Position numbers and translations under genes: made by a program | Assembly (NCBI RefSeq): GCF_009664975.1 | Contig: NZ_WJXB01000010.1 | Coordinates: 186,001-250,000, forward strand | DNA length: 64,000 nt | Direction: 5' to 3' | Origin: Paenibacillus monticola | Lineage (GTDB): Bacteria > Bacillota > Bacilli > Paenibacillales > Paenibacillaceae | Shown: positions 24,699 to 32,158 of the stretch, in pieces | Layout of the letters: every line of letters starts with the position of its first letter | Position numbering within the stretch: position 1 is the stretch's first letter | The notes under the pieces: generated by a model | Told to the model about the DNA's origin: nothing | What the model saw: the letters and a program-made list of their open reading frames with translations, nothing else | Databases searched by the model: none

Positions 24699-26454
24699 GA
24701 AAAAAGCTGCGACGGGAGCGGTGAAAGAACTGCTGCGGTTATCGAAGCCTTACACCCCTCAACTGTTGCTCGCTTGCCTCTGCGTCTTTGTCGTAAATGC
24801 GGCTTTCCTGATCCAGCCCTTACTGCTGCAGCGGGTGATCGACCATTTTCTAATCGGCCGCTCTGTTTCCCATGGTCTCGATTCGATTGGCGGTCTGGCG
24901 CTCTTGTATTTAACCGTTTCTGCGGCAGGCGGAGCTTCCTCCTATATCCAAGCGCTGATAGTCGGCAAAGCGGGACAAAGTCTGGTCCACCAACTGCGGG
25001 TCAATGTATTCTCGATCATCCAGCGACTCCCACTTCCGTATCTTGACCGCACCTCCTCCGGCCGCCTCATCACACGGGCAACCAATGACACGTCCGAAAT
25101 TACCGAGTTCTATACAGATGTTCTAATTACCCTCGTCAAAGATATTATGCTGCTGATAGGGATTGTCTATATTATGCTATCGTTGAGCCTATCACTTACA
25201 CTTGTATCTTTCACCGTGATTCCAGTGATTGTCTTCCTCGTCTTTTATATCAAAAATAGAATCAAAAAGAATTTTTTCTATATGAAACATTTCATTGGTC
25301 GAATCAACGGTTTTATTGCCGAGAGTATTTCCGGAATGAAAGTTATTCAAATTTTCCGTGCGGAAAAGGAGAAGGAGGAACAATTCCTCAAGCTGAACGG
25401 GCAATATTTCGCAACGACGCTAATCCAAGTCCGCTTGAACAGCGTGCTCAAGCCCGCTTCAGATATGTTCCAGAGTCTGGCGATTGCCATTCTGGTCTGG
25501 TACAGCGTGGGTAAAATCTCCGGCGGCATGCTGCAGATCGGCGTATTATATGCGTTCACCACGTATATCAAGCAGTTCTTCGCCCCTATCGCCGACCTTG
25601 CCGACAAGTATACTTCCATTCAGTCAGCGCTCGTCTCTACAGAACGTATTTTTGAGCTAATCCATGAAGAAGATTCTCTGGAGGATACGGATAGCGGACT
25701 CCCCATGGAGCGCCTAAACGGCACCATTGAATTCCGGCATGTATGGTTCTCCTATAACGATACAGATTGGGTGCTAAAGGACGTAAGTTTTGTCATTAAA
25801 AAAGGCCAGACCGCCGCATTCATCGGTGAAACCGGCGCAGGCAAAACAACCATTATCAACCTGATCAACGGCTTCTACCGGGTGCAGAAAGGCGAAATTC
25901 TGATCGATGGAGTTAACATCAACGATATCCGCTTAGACGATCTGCGACGGAATGTGTCCGTCGTACTCCAGGACGTCTTTCTGTTCTCCGGTACGATCCG
26001 CGACAACATCACATTAGGCGATGACATTGCCGAAGAGGCCGTACAATATGCGCTACAAGCCTCCTGCGCCGAATCCTTCGTCAAGGATTTCCCAGCAGGG
26101 ATTACTGAACCGGTCACCGAACGGGGCAGCACCTTTTCCGCGGGCCAGCGGCAACTAATCTCCTTCGCCAGAGCCATTGCCCATAATCCGGCTATTTTTG
26201 TATTGGACGAAGCAACTGCCAACATTGATACCCACACTGAAAAGCTGATCCAGCAAGCGGTCGACAACATCGCAAACGGCCGAACTACCCTGATCATCGC
26301 CCACCGACTATCCACGATTGCCGGAGCCGATCTCATTATCGCCATGAAAGAGGGTAGGATCGCTGAGAAAGGCCATCCCCGCGAACTATTTGAGCAAGGT
26401 GGATATTATGCCAAGCTGCTGAACGAAAGCAGAAGTCATGCTTTCTCTTCTTGA
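24652..26454 (+). CDS. ABC exporter half-transporter (catalytic NBD subunit)
   Basis: A 600-residue partner of the preceding subunit, with six membrane helices (about 30-335) and an ATPase domain with Walker A GETGAGKTT (Lys398), signature FSAGQ instead of LSGGQ (about 495-499), Walker B FVLDE with Glu520 and the switch IAHR. The altered signature here and the Asp in the other subunit's Walker B together make one degenerate ATP site, leaving one active site: the BmrCD/TM287-288 layout. The start has GGGAGG upstream and lies inside the previous gene. The cargo (drug, lipid or peptide) is not determinable. Confidence 0.92.
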   Translation: MIFTLPSKKTDSQQVEKKAATGAVKELLRLSKPYTPQLLLACLCVFVVNAAFLIQPLLLQRVIDHFLIGRSVSHGLDSIGGLALLYLTVSAAGGASSYIQALIVGKAGQSLVHQLRVNVFSIIQRLPLPYLDRTSSGRLITRATNDTSEITEFYTDVLITLVKDIMLLIGIVYIMLSLSLSLTLVSFTVIPVIVFLVFYIKNRIKKNFFYMKHFIGRINGFIAESISGMKVIQIFRAEKEKEEQFLKLNGQYFATTLIQVRLNSVLKPASDMFQSLAIAILVWYSVGKISGGMLQIGVLYAFTTYIKQFFAPIADLADKYTSIQSALVSTERIFELIHEEDSLEDTDSGLPMERLNGTIEFRHVWFSYNDTDWVLKDVSFVIKKGQTAAFIGETGAGKTTIINLINGFYRVQKGEILIDGVNINDIRLDDLRRNVSVVLQDVFLFSGTIRDNITLGDDIAEEAVQYALQASCAESFVKDFPAGITEPVTERGSTFSAGQRQLISFARAIAHNPAIFVLDEATANIDTHTEKLIQQAVDNIANGRTTLIIAHRLSTIAGADLIIAMKEGRIAEKGHPRELFEQGGYYAKLLNESRSHAFSS

Positions 26455-26556
26455 ATCTCACCCTGCAAATCAGTTCGGAATATTGCAGTATTATTGGCTT
26501 CTAATCGGTCCAATACAACTGCATTCGAATAACCATAAGAATTATTGAAGCCATTC
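26453..26556 (-). pseudogene. Duplicated fragment of the comEC 3' end
   Basis: About 100 bases match 27187-27290, inside the end of comEC, at roughly 80 percent identity by eye. In translation the fragment reads NNSYGYSNAVVLDRLEANN-TAIFRTDLQGEIQ, against NNSYGHPNGAVLDRLKATN-TAVFRTDLQGEIQ in comEC. It starts at the stop codon of the ABC subunit and is not an intact gene. Confidence 0.75.
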
Positions 26557-26599
26557 ATCATTTCACTGCATTTATTTCTTTGTAAGACAAAATCGTGAT

Positions 26600-27028
26600 C
26601 TATTCGTTAGTAATTTGTATCGTTTCATTGGTGATTGTTTTCCCATCGCTCCCTAATGCTTGGATAGCAATTCGATGATGCAATGATGTCTCAGATATAT
26701 TCCAGGTTAGATTCCAACCATCTTCTCCATTTATATCGTAACCGATAAGTTCTCTCTCTCCCCAAGCTTCTGTACCCGTTGGAACCGCCCAAAAAAGAAT
26801 CGTTTCCACATTTGTGGCATTTACGGAAACATCCAGTTCGCCGCTGTTCTTAGGGACTACGTACCAACCATCTTTTTTGGGAAAGTTAGTTTTAACATTC
26901 GATATTACAGGCGTAGTATCATTCACCTGAGAAGAGATACTTCCTTGATTTATAGTAATATCCTTGGAAGAACATGCTGTAAGAAGAATGGAGAACACCA
27001 TTAATGGGTAAGATAGTTTTTTTATCAT
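26600..27028 (-). CDS. Small secreted lipoprotein of unknown function
   Basis: A 142-residue protein with a lipoprotein signal: KK, a hydrophobic stretch, then lipobox LTAC with Cys19. The mature part looks like a single immunoglobulin-like beta sandwich (DGWYVVPKNSGELDVSVNATNVETILFWAVPTG and ISETSLHHRIAIQALGSDGKTITNETI). No family is named with confidence. It is AT-richer than its neighbours and lies between comEC and a diverged duplicate of the comEC tail, which suggests it arrived by recombination. ATG with AAAGGAAAAGG upstream. Confidence 0.75.
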   Translation of the reverse strand: MIKKLSYPLMVFSILLTACSSKDITINQGSISSQVNDTTPVISNVKTNFPKKDGWYVVPKNSGELDVSVNATNVETILFWAVPTGTEAWGERELIGYDINGEDGWNLTWNISETSLHHRIAIQALGSDGKTITNETIQITNE

Positions 27029-27138
27029 AGCCTTTTCCTTTCATAAATATTTGGATAGTATCCAATAATAATTAACTAAAAGATCTGATATATTTCTAGT
27101 ATACAACCAGCACTAACGGATTCAACTCCACTCTCCAA

Positions 27139-29784
27139 TTACCTCAGCTTATAGCGCACTGTAATCGCTTGTTCCCGCACCCCCATCTGAATCTCACCCT
27201 GCAAATCGGTTCGGAACACCGCAGTATTGGTAGCTTTTAATCGGTCCAATACAGCTCCATTCGGATGACCGTAAGAGTTATTGACCCCCGCCGAGATTAC
27301 CGCCGCAGTGGGCGTCCAGAATTGCAGCCATTCTTCGCCCGTTGCACTTTTACTCCCATGGTGAGCAGCCTTTAGCACATCAATCTGCGGACCGCTGCTG
27401 ATTCCGTTCAGCTTGGCCGTTTGTATAATACTTTCTTCCGCTTCCAGATCCATATCGCCGGTGAACAAAAGGCTCCGTCCGTTCATCTCCAGCCGAAAGG
27501 CAACAGATTCATGATTCTGATCCTCGACGATGGGGAGTTCAGACTGTCCAGTGGTTGGGGTTGGCGACTCTGGTGACTCTGGCCACAGAAAAGACAGTTC
27601 CGTAGCACCATCAGGAGCAAGGGACATCCCTTGGTGCACGCCATATAACCGGACATTAGCCGCAAGGGCTGTGCTCATTAGTTTCTTGTAGGGCTCCCGA
27701 TCGGCGATGGTTCCGTTAAACAGCAGTGCCGAGACAGGAATTCCCTCCAGTACCGCTTGCAGCCCTCCGGCATGGTCCTGATCTCCATGAGTCAAAATAA
27801 GCGCATCCAGGCGGTGGATGCCCCGTTTCTTGAGCAAGGGCACCAGAACTTTAGCACCCACTTCGAAGGGGCTATGACGGATACGCCAGGCTTCTTTTGT
27901 ACCAAAACTCACGGTCCCTCCGCCATCGACAAGAATATGGGCTCCTTCAGGTGTTGTAATCAGGATACTGTCGCCTTGTCCGACATCTAGATAACTTATC
28001 GAACCTGCCCCCGAGAGGTTCTCCGGCTGGTATCCTCTGTATAGCAATATCCCTAAAGCTACTGTACACAACAGCACAACCAATCCGCTCCAACGTGCAG
28101 TAGTCTGAGTCCCAAAAGGATACCGAACTCTCCCGATATCTCCCTTTCGGCTATCCGGTAAGGAAAGCCCCTCCAACGGTTTGGTCTCGTCCTCCATATA
28201 TTGCGGAGCATAACGGGTCTCCGTCCGCAGCTTGGCAGCATGAAGCAAACCATAGAACAGGACATAATATGCAGATATCCACAGCAATGAAGGCGAACGC
28301 CAGATCATTACGCCACTAGAGAAGCTATTTATCCACTCCACAGCGCTGAAGGTGGCGTTATTCAAAAACTCCGTCACATGAGCAAGCAAGCGCGCGCCAA
28401 GGTCCCACAACCTTCCACATAACAGGGCTAGTGTTCCAAGCGGCAATATAATGAAGGTGATAAAGGGAACAAGCACTAGATTAGCGGCAAAAGACAGCAA
28501 TGAGAATTGATTGAAGTAATAAATAGTCAGTGGAAACGAGACAAACTGCGCGACCATAGTGACTGAGACGGCACTCCTCAACCAGCGGGGCAGTCCTCTC
28601 AGCAAAGGCTCTGCCAACGGTACAAACACCATCAACCCTGCCGTCACCAGAAAAGAAAGCTGAAAGCTGACACTAAGCAGCAAATACGGATTCCAGATCA
28701 GCATAACCAGTGCTGACGCCCCTAGAATATTCAAACCGTCTCCTAACACACCTAACCGCGCAGCTAATAAAGCAATCATACTCATCAGCCCTGCACGGAC
28801 CACAGATGGCCCCGCACCGGAGAGCAGCACATATAGAGGGACCAACACTAAAGTAAGCGTCAGCGCGGTTTCCCGGGTCATACGACAACGCCTCCATATA
28901 AACAAAAGCACACCGACATAGACTGCCACATGCATCCCTGAAATTGCCAAAATATGCGTGAGCCCAAGCTGTGAGAACTGTTGAAACGTTTCAGGATCAA
29001 GATCATCTTGCAGGCCGATAACCAGCCCCTTCATATAGCCGGAATGGCGCTTCTCAAATAAATGATCCAGCTCTGCCCCAAGGGCAACGCGAGCCTTGTC
29101 ATTCCAACGTAGAAGCATTCGCGGACTCCAGTTTGATGGAGTTGTAGCCTCTACACTAGCCGTCCCCTCCGGCTTCAGCAGCCAATGAATTTTCTTCGTA
29201 TGCAGGTATTGCCGGTAATCAAAGCCCCCGAAATTACGCGCTACGGCTGGCTGCTCCAACACTCCCGTAAGCACAACCTGATCTCCCCTCTGCCACTGGG
29301 CGGCTACTGCAATCTCCTCTTCGACCTGCAGTTTGACCTGAACTGCGATCAGCTCTCCCTGTTCCTTTCGGTTTAATTCATTCATAGCAGTGGCTGGGGG
29401 TCTACCTTCTTCCGAATTTAAAGCCAGCTGCGACAGCTTCACCATAAAATCAACCCGGTCCCCGTCCCGTTCCACGCTGGAAATAATCACCCCAGCGGCT
29501 TGCACGGAGGCTTCATTCAGCTCAGCAGTTGTATGCGACAGCGCTACGGGAAGTGTACTGAGATTACGCTCCTCATTCCACTCCCAATAGAAACCCGCTA
29601 AGGTGATGGCTACTCCTAATACCACCATGTATTTCCAGCTTAGCTTTCCACATATAGCAAAGACCATGAGCAACAACAGCAATCCGCTCCAGACCCACAT
29701 CAGCTGGCTGCCGGAGAATAAACAGGCGGCTGCACTTCCGATAACCCAGCACACCGCGAAGCTTAACAATAGTCTCTCCTTCAA
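27139..29784 (-). CDS. comEC: DNA internalization competence channel ComEC/Rec2
   Basis: About 881 residues. The chosen start is TTG at 29784, with GGAAAGGAGGT eight bases upstream; the ATG at 29838 lies inside the comEB terminator and is unlikely. The layout is two N-terminal helices, an OB-like DUF4131 region, the multi-helix competence channel (about 230-510, including the GLTHILAISGMHVAVYVG signature) and a C-terminal metallo-beta-lactamase domain with DVGQGDS and LTHGDQDHAGG. The protein carries transforming single-stranded DNA across the membrane. It is last in the comEA-comEB-comEC order. Confidence 0.96.
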   Translation of the reverse strand: MKERLLLSFAVCWVIGSAAACLFSGSQLMWVWSGLLLLLMVFAICGKLSWKYMVVLGVAITLAGFYWEWNEERNLSTLPVALSHTTAELNEASVQAAGVIISSVERDGDRVDFMVKLSQLALNSEEGRPPATAMNELNRKEQGELIAVQVKLQVEEEIAVAAQWQRGDQVVLTGVLEQPAVARNFGGFDYRQYLHTKKIHWLLKPEGTASVEATTPSNWSPRMLLRWNDKARVALGAELDHLFEKRHSGYMKGLVIGLQDDLDPETFQQFSQLGLTHILAISGMHVAVYVGVLLFIWRRCRMTRETALTLTLVLVPLYVLLSGAGPSVVRAGLMSMIALLAARLGVLGDGLNILGASALVMLIWNPYLLLSVSFQLSFLVTAGLMVFVPLAEPLLRGLPRWLRSAVSVTMVAQFVSFPLTIYYFNQFSLLSFAANLVLVPFITFIILPLGTLALLCGRLWDLGARLLAHVTEFLNNATFSAVEWINSFSSGVMIWRSPSLLWISAYYVLFYGLLHAAKLRTETRYAPQYMEDETKPLEGLSLPDSRKGDIGRVRYPFGTQTTARWSGLVVLLCTVALGILLYRGYQPENLSGAGSISYLDVGQGDSILITTPEGAHILVDGGGTVSFGTKEAWRIRHSPFEVGAKVLVPLLKKRGIHRLDALILTHGDQDHAGGLQAVLEGIPVSALLFNGTIADREPYKKLMSTALAANVRLYGVHQGMSLAPDGATELSFLWPESPESPTPTTGQSELPIVEDQNHESVAFRLEMNGRSLLFTGDMDLEAEESIIQTAKLNGISSGPQIDVLKAAHHGSKSATGEEWLQFWTPTAAVISAGVNNSYGHPNGAVLDRLKATNTAVFRTDLQGEIQMGVREQAITVRYKLR

Positions 29785-29821
29785 GCTTTTACCTCCTTTC
29801 CTACTCCATTCCTGAAACGAA

Positions 29822-29872
29822 AAAAAGAACCTCTGCATACGCGATTGTTACGCGTGCACAGAGGTTCTTCCC
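29822..29872 (-). terminator. Terminator between comEB and comEC
   Basis: Minus strand: AAGAACCTCTGTGCACGCG pairs with CGCGTATGCAGAGGTTCTT, followed by TTTTT. It implies reduced or separate transcription of comEC. Confidence 0.8.
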
Positions 29873-29907
29873 CGGTTCATTTGTGATTAAATTGTTCAGT
29901 TGTTCAA

Positions 29908-30426
29908 TTACTCCGCTACGCTAACCATCGTTTCACGCGGCGGTTCGTAGCCTTCCAGCTGGCGGAACACAATGCCCTTGACAGCCATCATTGCCCGAAC
30001 CTTTTCCATATCCTTACGATACGGACGATAATAAACAATCTCCACAATCCCGCTGTTCGCCAGCATATTGGCACAGGTCCAGCAAGGCTCGTCTGTAACG
30101 TAGACGGTGCTGCCTTCCCGGTCGCTCCGGTCCGTAAACAGCAGAAGATTCTGCTCGGCATGAATCGTACGAATGCAGCGCTGCTTCATCACCATCGTCT
30201 CTACACCGTCTACAATCTCCCGCTCATATTGCTCTGAGACCATACATCCGGCTTCCGAGCAGTCTGGAACCCCCATCGGCGCTCCATTATATGCTGTGCC
30301 CAGCAGCTTCTTGCCCTGCACCAGCACTGCACCAACATGGCGGCGGGGACAACGCGAACGAGTGGAGACCATACAGGCAATATCCATGAAATAAGTATCC
30401 CAGTTCTTTCGATAGGCCACTGTCAT
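29908..30426 (-). CDS. comEB: dCMP/CMP-type deaminase ComEB
   Basis: About 172 residues from the ATG at 30426 (TGGAGAT upstream). Zinc-site motifs of the cytidine/deoxycytidylate deaminase family are clear: HAEQN (catalytic Glu) and PCWTCANML. It converts dCMP to dUMP for dTTP synthesis. It is located in the competence operon as in B. subtilis, although ComEB is not required for transformation there (established). An N-terminal CMVSTRSRCPRRHVGAVLV segment contains extra cysteines typical of the dCMP deaminase subfamily. Confidence 0.95.
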   Translation of the reverse strand: MTVAYRKNWDTYFMDIACMVSTRSRCPRRHVGAVLVQGKKLLGTAYNGAPMGVPDCSEAGCMVSEQYEREIVDGVETMVMKQRCIRTIHAEQNLLLFTDRSDREGSTVYVTDEPCWTCANMLANSGIVEIVYYRPYRKDMEKVRAMMAVKGIVFRQLEGYEPPRETMVSVAE

Positions 30427-30531
30427 TATCAATCTCCATTTTCTTGTAAATAGTTGTTAACTATTGTAGCATAATACCGCGCGCTTTCACTAGGACATCT
30501 ATCTGCGTAACCTTTACCACTAATTTTCCGT

Positions 30532-31056
30532 TCAAAATAGGACAAGCGCCTTTAGCTTTTCTAGCATTTTAGTCCCTATTCCCTTTACCTTACCCAAGTC
30601 AGACAGACTGTGAAAAGGCCCCTTACTATTGCGGTAATCAATAATGGCTTGAGCTTTCTTCTCGCCGATGCCCGGCAAATTCATGAGCTCAGCAGATGCC
30701 GCTGTATTTACATTAACCATGCCTTCCTGTGTGACTGCAGGTTTGGCCAGTTCCACTACTGTGGAAACCGTTCCACTTGCGCCTGCAGCCACAGGCTGCC
30801 CAGTGCTCACCGCCGATTCCGCCGGTTTCACTGCAGCAATTCCCCCAACCTCCGCTCGACTGACGGCTGGCAGGGACTCCTGCTCGGTTTTCTTAGCCTT
30901 AGTCTCCGAATCAGTGTTGCCAATGGCCTGCTCCATACTAACATTTAGTGTCTTCCAGCCGGAAATACCGGCTTCTTCCCTACTGCCCGCAGCCCATAAC
31001 AGGCCGCTCCCCAGCAAAGCTGCGGCGATTCCACAAACTATAGTTCCCTTGTTCAC
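30532..31056 (-). CDS. comEA: Competence DNA receptor ComEA, short form
   Basis: A 174-residue protein from the GTG at 31056 (AAAGGAGG at ideal spacing). A membrane anchor at 5-24 is followed by a low-complexity Ala/Ser/Pro/Glu linker (about 28-112). The tandem helix-hairpin-helix DNA-binding domain follows: VNVNTASAELMNLPGIGEK (about 114-133) and LGKVKGIGTKMLEKLKAL (about 154-171). The SLBB/oligomerization-like domain present in B. subtilis ComEA is not visible. It binds incoming double-stranded DNA outside the membrane. Divergent from comER. Confidence 0.93.
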   Translation of the reverse strand: MNKGTIVCGIAAALLGSGLLWAAGSREEAGISGWKTLNVSMEQAIGNTDSETKAKKTEQESLPAVSRAEVGGIAAVKPAESAVSTGQPVAAGASGTVSTVVELAKPAVTQEGMVNVNTAASAELMNLPGIGEKKAQAIIDYRNSKGPFHSLSDLGKVKGIGTKMLEKLKALVLF

Positions 31057-31220
31057 AATGTGCTCCTCCTTTAAGATCAAGCATCTGTAACAATCTCCTT
31101 CAATTATTCAACCAAAACCTGTCATGGTCCAAGGCTATCCTGCATACATTTAACGAAGAGAATTCATGTCAATAAAAGTAAAAAAACACAATGCAAAACA
31201 AGAAAGGAGGGAACCACAGG

Positions 31221-32075
31221 ATGAAAGTGGGATTTATCGGAACAGGCAGTATGGGCAGCCTGCTGATCGACGCCTTTCTTTCTTCGGGTGCACTGAAGCC
31301 GAAGGATGTCCTTGCCAGCAACCGCAGTCCGAAACGGTTGCTGCAGCTTGCTGATCGCCATCCTGGCCTCTCAATATGCGGGAGCAACCATGACACCGCG
31401 GCCGGAAGTGATATCGTCTTTTTATGTGTAAAGCCTTTAGAATTCAAGGCACTAACGGATGAAATCGGCTCCTGTCTCCGCAGCGAGCAGATTGTCGTAT
31501 CCATCACCAGTCCGGTTCAGCTGTACCATCTGGAATCCGTTCTGCCGTCTAAGATTGCCAAAGTCATCCCCAGCATCACACACTGCGTCAAGAGTGGGAC
31601 TTCACTTTGCGTATTCGGCAGCAGACTTAATAAAGAAGACAGGCTAGTCCTGCTGCATCTCCTGTCTTTCATAGGTGTCCCCTTGGAAATAAGCGAGACA
31701 CATACGCGCATTGCCTCTGATTTTTCCAGTTGCGGACCTGCGTTTCTTAGCTATTTCATTGAACGATGGATTGAAGCAGCTGTGGAAGCCACCGGAATTG
31801 AAGAAATGCTGATCAGCAGGCTGGCAGGTGAAATGCTGCTCGGAACAGGCAAACTGCTAACTGAAGGTGAATTTACTCCTCAGGAACTGCAGGAACGGGT
31901 CGCTGTTCGCGGTGGTATTACAGCAGAAGCGCTGAACCATTTGCGCAATAGTCTGGAAGGCGTATTTGAACGCCTGATCACGACTACTCATGACAAATAC
32001 GATGAGGATGTAGCCAAGCTTGATCTGCAATTCGGACATAGCGGCATCATTGTTGAGAGTCCTCTGGATCGTTAA
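31221..32075 (+). CDS. comER: Late competence protein ComER, pyrroline-5-carboxylate reductase family
   Basis: A 284-residue protein from the ATG at 31221, with AAAGGAGGG nine bases upstream. The Rossmann motif GFIGTGSMGSLLI at the N-terminus and VSITSPVQLYHLESVLP, IPSITHCVKSGTS and the helical dimerisation domain (about 160-270) follow the ProC fold. ComER is encoded divergently from comEA here, as in B. subtilis. Its biochemical role is unsettled; links to sporulation and biofilm have been reported in Bacillus. Confidence 0.93.
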   Translation: MKVGFIGTGSMGSLLIDAFLSSGALKPKDVLASNRSPKRLLQLADRHPGLSICGSNHDTAAGSDIVFLCVKPLEFKALTDEIGSCLRSEQIVVSITSPVQLYHLESVLPSKIAKVIPSITHCVKSGTSLCVFGSRLNKEDRLVLLHLLSFIGVPLEISETHTRIASDFSSCGPAFLSYFIERWIEAAVEATGIEEMLISRLAGEMLLGTGKLLTEGEFTPQELQERVAVRGGITAEALNHLRNSLEGVFERLITTTHDKYDEDVAKLDLQFGHSGIIVESPLDR

Positions 32076-32101
32076 AAGAAATTAAGCCTGTCCATATTTA
32101 A

Positions 32102-32142
32102 AAATAAAACCCGCAGCACGGATTACTCCGTTGCTGCGGGTA
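32102..32142. terminator. Bidirectional terminator between comER and leuS
   Basis: ACCCGCAGCA-CGGATTACTCCG-TTGCTGCGGGT stem with AT-rich flanks; TTTTATTTTT on the minus strand after the stem. Confidence 0.8.
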
Positions 32143-32158
32143 GAATTGCGTTCTTCGC

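Noticed and set aside
29785..29838. ATG start for comEC at 29838
   Set aside because: It lies inside the comEB terminator hairpin, while TTG at 29784 has a strong GGAAAGGAGGT site.
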